Source of the DNA: CAILZL01 sp050181835
Lineage (GTDB): Bacteria > Pseudomonadota > Gammaproteobacteria > Steroidobacterales > Steroidobacteraceae
Length of the DNA: 64,000 nucleotides
Assembly (NCBI GenBank): GCA_050181835.1
Contig: JBFXCU010000013.1
Location: 1-64,000, forward strand
Direction: 5' to 3'
The notes beneath the pieces are model-generated. The model was not told where the DNA came from. It did no database searches and saw only the letters and a program-made list of their open reading frames with translations. Every line of letters starts with the position of its first letter. The stretch's first letter is position 1. Both the position numbers and the translations under genes were made by a program. Below are positions 27,147-34,167 of the stretch, piece by piece.

Positions 27147-29837
27147 TCAAGTCTTACGCTGTGCCAATTGTCGCAGCACATAGGGCAGGATGCCACCATG
27201 TTGGAAATACTCTAATTCCTTGGGTGTATCGATACGTACTTTGACAGCGAATTCAATCTTAACTCCGGAGTCTTGCTGTGCGATTACCGTAACTTGTTTG
27301 GCAGCACCGGCATCGAGATTCATGATATCGAACTGCTCCTGCCCGGTTAGGCCAAGGCTCTGAGCGGTTTGACCAGCGCTGAATTGCAGAGGTAGTACGC
27401 CCATACCGATCAAGTTAGAGCGATGAATGCGCTCGAAGCTGGTTGCGATTACCGCCCTGACACCCAGTAGCATCGTACCTTTTGCAGCCCAATCACGCGA
27501 CGAACCCGAGCCATATTCTTTACCGGCGAGAATGATTAATGGCGTATGTGCTTGCTGGTAACGCATGGCAGCGTCATAGATGCTCAGTACCTCATCGGAG
27601 GGAATATGCTTGGTGATACCACCTTCAATACCCGGAACCAGCAAGTTACGTAAACGGATATTGGCAAAGGTACCGCGCATCATGACTTCGTGATTGCCAC
27701 GTCGTGAGCCATAGGAATTGAAGTCGGCTACCGCCACCCCCTGCGCTTGTAGATAGCTGGCCGCAGGACTGTTGCTGGCAATATTACCAGCAGGAGAGAT
27801 GTGATCGGTGGTGACTGAATCACCCAGCAATGCCAGCACTCGCGCGCCCCGAATATCGGTTACTGCCGGTGGCTGCATGGTGATGTTGGTGAAGTAGGGC
27901 GGATGTTTCACATAGGTAGAGCGGCTGTCCCATGTGTATATTTTTTCTGTCGGCACCTTGATGCTGTTCCAGTTGGCGTCACCGTCATACACGCTGGCAT
28001 AGGTATGCGTGAACATTGCCGCGTCCACTGAGCCAGCCAGTATGCTCTGCACTTCACTCGGTGTCGGCCACACATCGCGCAGATATACGGGCTTGCCGTC
28101 ATTGCCAACGCCCAAGGCTTCGTTATTCAAATCTACATTTAGCGTACCCGCCAGTGCATAGGCCACCACCAAGGGTGGTGATGCCAAAAAATTCATTTTG
28201 ACTTCAGGATGCACACGGCCTTCAAAATTGCGATTGCCGGATAGCACGGCACAGGCAATAACATCACCCTGTTTTACTGCCGCAGAAATCTCCGGCAGCA
28301 ATGGTCCGGAGTTACCAATGCACGTTGTACAACCATATCCCACAGTATAAAATCCGGTAGCTTCCAGATCAGTCAACAGATTCGACTTAGTCAGGTAATC
28401 GGTTACAACCCGTGAGCCCGGTGCCAGACTGGTCTTGACCCATGGCTTGGCGGTGATACCGCGTTGGCGTGCTTTGCGCGCCACCAGTCCAGCGGCGATC
28501 ATCACGGCGGGATTGGAAGTATTGGTACAGCTGGTGATAGCCGCGATCAGAACCGCGCCATCTGCAACTGCAAATTGCTTACCAGCAACCGTGACCTCAA
28601 CACTGCCAGTAGCCGATGAAGTTTTCTGTGCTCGTTCGGTGGCCATCTGTTTGAAACTAGTTTGATAAGCCTGCTTCGCCACACGCAATGGCACACGATC
28701 TTGTGGACGCTTCGGCCCTGCCAGTGAGGGTTCTACAGTCCCAAGATCAAGCTCGACCACTGCGCTGTAGTCCGCTTGGCGCTGACCATCTTCTCGCCAT
28801 AGGTGCTGATGCCTTGCATAGGCTTCAACCAATGCCAGCTGCTCAGCAGAGCGTCCGGTGAGTTGCAGATAACGAATGGTTTCTGCGTCAATAGGAAAAA
28901 TTGCACAGGTACTGCCGAACTCAGGCGACATGTTGGCAATGGTGGCGCGATCAGCTAGCGGCAAGTTACTCAGGCCATCACCAAAGAACTCTACAAACTT
29001 GTCGACTACACCGTGCTTGCGCAGCATTTCAGTAATGGTCAATACCAGGTCAGTCGCCGTTGCGCCAGGCTTCAGGCTGCCAACCAGCTTGAAACCAATC
29101 ACTTGTGGAATAAGCATGGTCACTGGCTGACCTAGCATCGCCGCTTCAGCTTCGATACCGCCAACACCCCAGCCCAACACACCCAGCGCATTGACCATGG
29201 TGGTGTGTGAATCAGTACCTACCAGCGTGTCTGGGTAAGCCAGATGTTCAGCGCCTTGCTCAAGGTCAAAAACCACTCGCGCCAGATGTTCTATATTCAC
29301 TTGGTGCACGATGCCGGTGTTTGGCGGCACCACTTTGAAATTACGGAACGCCGTTTGACCCCAGCGTAGAAATGCATACCGCTCAGCATTGCGCTCGAAC
29401 TCAATGCGGGTGTTATCAACCAGTGATTGCGCATTGCCGTATTCATCCACTTGCACCGAGTGATCAATGACCAGTTCAGCAGGTGCCAGTGGGTTGATGT
29501 CATCCGGATTACCGCCCAGCTTCAGCATAGCTTCGCGCATGGCGGCAAGGTCAACGACTACAGGCACACCAGTAAAGTCTTGCATCACCACACGACTGGG
29601 CGTGAAAGAGATTTCGTGTGACGGTGTGGCAGTGGCCTGCCAATTGAGCAGTGCCTCAATGTCATCACGTGTGACGTTAATGTCATCTTCAAATCGTAGC
29701 AGATTTTCCAGCAGGATTTTCAGCGAGAATGGCAGGCGATCGAGATCATGTGCTGGCTGTAGCTTGGAGAGATCGTAAAAACCTAGCGATTTGCCACTGA
29801 CGTTCAGCGTCGTGCGAGTCTTAAAGGAGTTAGTCAT
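27147..29837 (-). CDS. acnA: Aconitate hydratase A
   Basis: AcnA isomerises citrate to isocitrate in the TCA cycle through a [4Fe-4S] cluster. The cluster cysteines are Cys437 (ITSCTNTSNP), Cys503 and Cys506 (YGCTTCIGNSG). The C-terminal swivel domain contains KEYGSGSSRDWAAKGT. The 896-residue length and the MTNSFKTRTTLNVSGKSLGFYDL start are typical of the AcnA/IRP1 type, the more oxidant-stable form. GAGGTG lies 4 bases before the ATG. It is a single gene. An IS remnant begins about 180 bases upstream and may have replaced original upstream sequence. Confidence 0.97.
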   Translation of the reverse strand: MTNSFKTRTTLNVSGKSLGFYDLSKLQPAHDLDRLPFSLKILLENLLRFEDDINVTRDDIEALLNWQATATPSHEISFTPSRVVMQDFTGVPVVVDLAAMREAMLKLGGNPDDINPLAPAELVIDHSVQVDEYGNAQSLVDNTRIEFERNAERYAFLRWGQTAFRNFKVVPPNTGIVHQVNIEHLARVVFDLEQGAEHLAYPDTLVGTDSHTTMVNALGVLGWGVGGIEAEAAMLGQPVTMLIPQVIGFKLVGSLKPGATATDLVLTITEMLRKHGVVDKFVEFFGDGLSNLPLADRATIANMSPEFGSTCAIFPIDAETIRYLQLTGRSAEQLALVEAYARHQHLWREDGQRQADYSAVVELDLGTVEPSLAGPKRPQDRVPLRVAKQAYQTSFKQMATERAQKTSSATGSVEVTVAGKQFAVADGAVLIAAITSCTNTSNPAVMIAAGLVARKARQRGITAKPWVKTSLAPGSRVVTDYLTKSNLLTDLEATGFYTVGYGCTTCIGNSGPLLPEISAAVKQGDVIACAVLSGNRNFEGRVHPEVKMNFLASPPLVVAYALAGTLNVDLNNEALGVGNDGKPVYLRDVWPTPSEVQSILAGSVDAAMFTHTYASVYDGDANWNSIKVPTEKIYTWDSRSTYVKHPPYFTNITMQPPAVTDIRGARVLALLGDSVTTDHISPAGNIASNSPAASYLQAQGVAVADFNSYGSRRGNHEVMMRGTFANIRLRNLLVPGIEGGITKHIPSDEVLSIYDAAMRYQQAHTPLIILAGKEYGSGSSRDWAAKGTMLLGVRAVIATSFERIHRSNLIGMGVLPLQFSAGQTAQSLGLTGQEQFDIMNLDAGAAKQVTVIAQQDSGVKIEFAVKVRIDTPKELEYFQHGGILPYVLRQLAQRKT

Positions 29838-30019
29838 GATTCACCTCGGTAGGTCAGAAATCAGGCGAGCTGTTCAGACTCGCTCTTAATGCCTGGTTTG
29901 GCACTGATTTGGGTAGAGAGTTCAACTCTGTTTTTCAAGGCGCGTTGCAAGTGATGTAACTGGTGATATGGTTAGAAACAGAAAAAATGAAATGTACTTG
30001 GCTAGTAGAACTTCTACAC

Positions 30020-30370
30020 CTAACAGGCTAATTCTTCGTAATCGAGTGGATTACCATCCTAGCGCCGAGTGCCGACGACGCAGAGGTTGTAGAACTGTTC
30101 GATATAGTGCAACACATCGGCCCTAGCTTCGTCTCGTGTTTGATAAATCGTTCGATGAGTCCGCTCGGTCTTGAGGGTTGAGACGAAACGTTCCATTCAT
30201 GCTGCATGTCAGATCATGCGCCGTTACCGCGCGTTGAAACCTGTCGCTGGTGTACTGACTTCCTTGGTCAGAGTGATGCAGTAATGTGGCAACTGGCCCG
30301 CGACACTGCCTTGCCCTCAGTACAGCGAATCGCCAACGTGCGAGGTGGCACGCAAGAGTCTGACCTGACG
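30020..30370 (-). pseudogene. Decayed 3' part of an IS3-family transposase
   Basis: Reading the minus strand, pieces of an IS3 OrfB integrase core appear in changing frames. LLHHSDQGSQYTSDRFQ (DDE region) is followed by a deletion after LTCSMN, then ERFVSTLKTERTHRTIYQT and RDEARADVLHYIEQFYN in a new frame. PLRRRHSALGW continues in a third frame and NPLDYEELAC with the final stop at 30020 in another. At least two frameshifts and a gap of about 12 codons are visible, so it cannot be functional. The 5' two thirds of the element are missing. It abuts the 3' end of the FMN reductase gene and lies upstream of acnA. Confidence 0.85.
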
Positions 30371-30378
30371 AGTTGACG

Positions 30379-30936
30379 CTACTGCGGCGAATGGACAAAT
30401 GCCGCGAAACCGCTCATGAAGTTGCGCAGTTGCGTGCGCAGGGCATCGTCAGTCAGGGTGCCGGACGCATCAAAAGCACTGCCAGCACGGGACACCATCA
30501 GGCGACCACCGAACCATGGACGCGTTCCCAGTGTACGTAGTACTGGCAGCCAAGCGTTCTGCGCTAGGATGGTGCCGAATCCACTGGGGGATGCGCCGAT
30601 CACTGCCACTGGCCGACCGCCAAACACCTGGGGGATATCTGCAGGAGGTCGCGACAACCAGTCGATGGCGTTCTTGAATACGCCCGGGATACTGTTGTTG
30701 TAATCGGGCGTTACCAGCAACAATCCGTCGCAGGCGATGATCTGGTTCTTAAGTTTCTGTACAGCCTCCGGGATACCGCTGGCAACTTCCACATCACCAT
30801 CATAGAGCGGGATGCCGTGGATGGAACCGATCTCAAGCTGCGCGTTTTCCGGCATTAACTCAACGGCATTACGCAGTAGCATGGTATTCAACGATGCTCG
30901 GCGCAGACTGCCGGAAATGCCGAGGATTTTTGTCAT
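30379..30936 (-). CDS. NADPH-dependent FMN reductase family protein
   Basis: The 185-residue flavodoxin-like protein starts MTKILGISGSLRRASLNTML, where GSLRxxSxN binds the FMN phosphate. It also has LLLVTPDYNNSIPGVFKNAIDWLSRP, the family core. Such proteins (SsuE/ChrR/azoreductase group) reduce FMN or quinones with NAD(P)H; the substrate cannot be specified. ATG 30936 is chosen because AGGAGT lies 8 bases upstream; a longer frame from 30975 has no homology. It is divergent from gnd-zwf across 225 bases. Confidence 0.88.
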   Translation of the reverse strand: MTKILGISGSLRRASLNTMLLRNAVELMPENAQLEIGSIHGIPLYDGDVEVASGIPEAVQKLKNQIIACDGLLLVTPDYNNSIPGVFKNAIDWLSRPPADIPQVFGGRPVAVIGASPSGFGTILAQNAWLPVLRTLGTRPWFGGRLMVSRAGSAFDASGTLTDDALRTQLRNFMSGFAAFVHSPQ

Positions 30937-31161
30937 GACGGAAAACTCCTGAAGTGGGAATAGTGAGGCTGGCATCTTAGCATCGACTGGCTGCGCGACC
31001 CAGTGGCGGTACTGCTCGTCCCGATTAATGCCCTGAGCTTACACGTGCCTTGCGGTTATCACAGATTGTCTATGCACTCAAATCCGTTACATGATCTGTC
31101 CTCGACACGATCGTTGTGTGTGTAAAGTAAGGAGACCTTAACCAATACAGCAGGACTCACC

Positions 31162-32196
31162 ATGCATCAGCTTAGGCAGCAACTTGGCATGATCGGTTTG
31201 GGACGCATGGGCGCCAACATGGTGCGACGACTAATACATGCCGGTCAGCCCTGTGTGGTGTATGACGCTAATCCTCAAGCCATTGATTCTTTGCGACACC
31301 TTGAACCCAATGTGGTCGGCGCTAAATCGCTTACTGAACTGGTCGATTCTCTCGCTACGCCGCGCGCTATTTGGCTCATGGTGCCTGCCGCTTTAGTTGA
31401 TACAGTATTATCAGCGCTCACGCCGTTACTCAGTGTTGGCGATACGGTGATCGATGGCGGCAATTCCTACTATCGTGACGACATGCGTCGCAGTGCTGCA
31501 CTTGCTTCACAGCGTATTCACTACTTGGATGTCGGCACCAGCGGGGGCATTGCGGGACTAGAGCGCGGTTACTGCCTGATGATTGGCGGCGAGAAGGAAG
31601 CTGTGGAACGCCTGACGCCTATTTTTGCCGCACTCGCTCCCGGCGGCGAGTCAAGTTCAGCCACACAAGTTAAGTTAGGCGGTGCGGCGGCTGGCTATCT
31701 GCATTGCGGTCCATCCGGTGCCGGCCATTTCGTCAAGATGGTGCACAATGGTATCGAATACGGCGTCATGGCAGCCTACGCGGAAGGCATGAACATTTTG
31801 TACAACGCCAACATCGGCAAGCGCCAACATGACGTCGATGCGGAGACCACTCCGCTCAGCAACCCCGAGTACTATCAATTCGATCTGAGTTTGCCACAGA
31901 TCGCCGAAGTCTGGCGGCACGGTAGTGTCATCAGTTCATGGTTGCTTGATCTAACCGCGCAAGCGTTGCGCGACGACGCGGACTTGCAGAATTATGCAGG
32001 TCACGTATCCGATTCCGGCGAGGGACGTTGGACGTTGAATGCAGCCATCGATACAGGTGTGCCGACGCCGGTAATTGGCGCGGCACTGTTCGGACGATTT
32101 CAGTCACGCGGCAATGACGACTACGCCAACCGACTGCTTTCTGCGATGCGCAAACAGTTCGGCGGACACGATGAAAAAAGCAAGGACGGTACCTGA
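31162..32196 (+). CDS. gnd: 6-phosphogluconate dehydrogenase, decarboxylating, short (YqeC/GndA-like) type
   Basis: The enzyme converts 6-phosphogluconate to ribulose 5-phosphate and CO2. The N-terminal Rossmann motif GMIGLGRMGANMVRRLIHAG, DGGNSYYRDDMRR, VGTSGGIAGLERGYCLMIGG and the catalytic HFVKMVHNGIEYG are visible. At 344 residues it belongs to the short form, which often prefers NAD+, rather than the 470-residue NADP+ form. AGGAC lies about 6 bases before the ATG. zwf starts 2 bases after its stop, so the two pathway enzymes are co-expressed. Confidence 0.93.
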   Translation: MHQLRQQLGMIGLGRMGANMVRRLIHAGQPCVVYDANPQAIDSLRHLEPNVVGAKSLTELVDSLATPRAIWLMVPAALVDTVLSALTPLLSVGDTVIDGGNSYYRDDMRRSAALASQRIHYLDVGTSGGIAGLERGYCLMIGGEKEAVERLTPIFAALAPGGESSSATQVKLGGAAAGYLHCGPSGAGHFVKMVHNGIEYGVMAAYAEGMNILYNANIGKRQHDVDAETTPLSNPEYYQFDLSLPQIAEVWRHGSVISSWLLDLTAQALRDDADLQNYAGHVSDSGEGRWTLNAAIDTGVPTPVIGAALFGRFQSRGNDDYANRLLSAMRKQFGGHDEKSKDGT

Positions 32197-32198
32197 CA

Positions 32199-33611
32199 AT
32201 GACGAGCATTCACACAGACCAACGACGATCCGATGCGCTTGTCTTGTTCGGAGTAACGGGAGACCTTGCTTACAAAATGATTTTTCCGGCACTGTACGCG
32301 TTGGCCAAGAGGGGCAAGCTCACCATGCCCGTCATTGGCGTCGCCTCCTCAGATTGGAGTGTGGCGCAACTCAAGCAACGCGCCAAAGAGAGCATTGCGC
32401 ACCACTGCAAGGTGGATGACAAGAAGGCGCTTACCCAGTTACTAGCGTCGCTGAACTATGTTGCTGGTGATTATCGAAACGCGGCGACGTTCACCGCACT
32501 AAAGAAGACGCTCGGTCCAGCACGATGTCCCGCATATTATTTAGCCATACCACCTTCACTGTTCGCGCCGGTGATCGCCGGACTTGGGGCCGCTGGCTTG
32601 GATCGCAATGCACGCATTATTGTCGAAAAACCGTTTGGACGCGATCTTGCCTCCGCGCGTGAGCTCAATCGCACCGCATGCGCGCTGTTCGATGAAGATT
32701 CGATCTTTCGTATTGATCACTATCTGGGTAAGGAGGCCATCATGAATATCCTCTACTTCCGCTTTGCTAACTCGTTTGCCGAACCGATTTGGAATCGCAA
32801 CTACATTAGCAGTGTGCAAATCACCTTGGCCGAAAATTTCGGTGTTGGAACGCGCGGTGCCTTCTATGAAAGCGCCGGTTGTTTGCGCGATGTCGTGCAA
32901 AACCATCTGTTTCAGATTGTCGCATTGCTGGCGATGGAACCGCCTGCCTATCAGGGATATGGGGCGGTTCAATCGGAAAAAGCCAAAGTGTTTCAGGCCA
33001 TGCGTCCCCTAACACCAGAAGATATGGTGCGCGGTCAATATGTGGGTTACCGCAAAGAACATGGTGTGGCCGCACGCTCTGATGTCGAAACCTATTGCGC
33101 GCTGCGGTTATTTATTGACTCTTGGCGTTGGCAAGGTGTGCCGTGGTATTTGCGCTCCGGCAAGTGTCTTCCCGAAACAGCGGCGGAGGTTCTGGTTGAG
33201 CTTAAGCCACCGCCACAGAAACTATTCGATGATGCCGTTCATCCCGCTGGTCGCAACAATTATCTACGTTTTCGGTTGTCACCTTGTTCGGCTGTAGCAC
33301 TCGCGGCGCGTGTGAAACGTGCTGGCAAAGAATTCATTGGCGACCAAGAGGAACTCTACCTGCTGGAAGAAGAACCGAATCAAGCCATGCCGTATGAACG
33401 CTTGTTGGACGATGCAATGTCTGGTGACGGCGCATTGTTCACTCGCGCAGATGCCATTGAGGCGGCGTGGGTGGTCGTCAACTCGGTACTGGAAGACCAT
33501 CACAAAGTACGACCATACAAGCGCGGTACTTGGGGGCCGAAGCAGGCCGATGAGCTCATACAAGAGGATGGGGGGTGGCACAACCCGATAGCGCGTCGCG
33601 CAGCGCTGTAA
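32199..33611 (+). CDS. zwf: Glucose-6-phosphate 1-dehydrogenase
   Basis: Zwf oxidises glucose 6-phosphate to 6-phosphogluconolactone. The 470-residue protein has the coenzyme-binding VLFGVTGDLAYKMIFPAL and the signature FRIDHYLGKEAIMNILYFR with Asp173-His174 next to the catalytic region. The GDLAYK form replaces the more common GDLAxRK. It lies immediately after gnd; no lactonase gene (pgl) is seen between or beside them. Confidence 0.95.
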   Translation: MTSIHTDQRRSDALVLFGVTGDLAYKMIFPALYALAKRGKLTMPVIGVASSDWSVAQLKQRAKESIAHHCKVDDKKALTQLLASLNYVAGDYRNAATFTALKKTLGPARCPAYYLAIPPSLFAPVIAGLGAAGLDRNARIIVEKPFGRDLASARELNRTACALFDEDSIFRIDHYLGKEAIMNILYFRFANSFAEPIWNRNYISSVQITLAENFGVGTRGAFYESAGCLRDVVQNHLFQIVALLAMEPPAYQGYGAVQSEKAKVFQAMRPLTPEDMVRGQYVGYRKEHGVAARSDVETYCALRLFIDSWRWQGVPWYLRSGKCLPETAAEVLVELKPPPQKLFDDAVHPAGRNNYLRFRLSPCSAVALAARVKRAGKEFIGDQEELYLLEEEPNQAMPYERLLDDAMSGDGALFTRADAIEAAWVVVNSVLEDHHKVRPYKRGTWGPKQADELIQEDGGWHNPIARRAAL

Positions 33612-33807
33612 TGATGAATCATCGACAGCATTAGGCTCGTGGGTTTGGGGCTGGTGAAATAGGGTGGTTCTTGATGTCGATAGCGAGAACTCAAACAATC
33701 CATTGGGAGTAACCCCCGCATGAGGGCAAGATGTGTTGTGGCAGGATGCCAATGGAGACTTTAATGGAAGTTAAACAAATCTGGCAGAGCAAAGTGATCA
33801 ACTGAAT

Positions 33808-33861
33808 TTGACCTGACAGTCACTACTACCAAACTACCAAATCCAGTAATTGTCAGATCAA
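33808..33861. repeat. Imperfect inverted repeat downstream of zwf
   Basis: TTGACCTGACA (33808-33818) and TGTCAGATCAA (33851-33861) are reverse complements with one mismatch, separated by 32 bases. No T-run follows, so a terminator is unlikely. It could be a protein-binding site or the trace of a small mobile element. Confidence 0.4.
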
Positions 33862-34014
33862 GTCTGAGCTTCTATATCTTAGCCATTGTGTTGAGTGATC
33901 AGCAGTGGCTCGGTGAGTGCATTCATCTGCTGGGGCGCTCACGATTCATGGTCTAGTCGTGCTGACGGACATGTCTTACCTTGTGCATCGCTGCTTAAAC
34001 CCGACAAGCTGCCA

Positions 34015-34042
34015 TGTCATTCTGGGCGAAAAGCCGATAATT
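34015..34042 (+). repeat. Copy 1 of a 28-base element flanking the receptor/PQQ cassette
   Basis: This segment beginning TGTCATTCTGGGCGAAAAGC matches 42293-42320 in the same orientation at 23 of 28 positions, with the first 12 identical. All five differences are transitions. It lies about 125 bases before the TonB receptor start. Confidence 0.5.
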
Positions 34043-34156
34043 GATATTTTACTACCGGGTTTTCACTACTCAACCACACTGGCCCTATATAAAGCAGATA
34101 TCTCATGCTATCGCTATGTGGTGATGGCATGACATACAAGAACAATCAAATTAACC

Positions 34157-34164
34157 GGGGGGGG
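34157..34164 (+). promoter_or_regulatory. G8 tract acting as the receptor ribosome binding site
   Basis: Eight consecutive G residues end 3 bases before the ATG at 34168. Part of the tract can serve as a Shine-Dalgarno sequence. Homopolymeric G runs are prone to slippage, so spacing could vary between cells. Confidence 0.5.
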
Positions 34165-34167
34165 TAA

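Larger units (their letters stand above)
33612..34167. other. 556-base stretch without a convincing gene
   Basis: No reading frame here resembles a known protein. It contains an imperfect inverted repeat (33808-33861), one copy of a 28-base element (34015-34042) that recurs at 42293, and an AT-rich CCCTATATAAAG segment near 34083 that could be a promoter -10 region for the receptor gene. It ends in a run of eight G residues just before the receptor ATG. Confidence 0.5.

Noticed and set aside
33917..34132. 71-residue open frame upstream of the TonB receptor
   Set aside because: It has no recognisable protein, signal peptide or ribosome site. It covers the 28-base repeat, whose V-I-L-G-E-K-P reading is noted only as a pattern.
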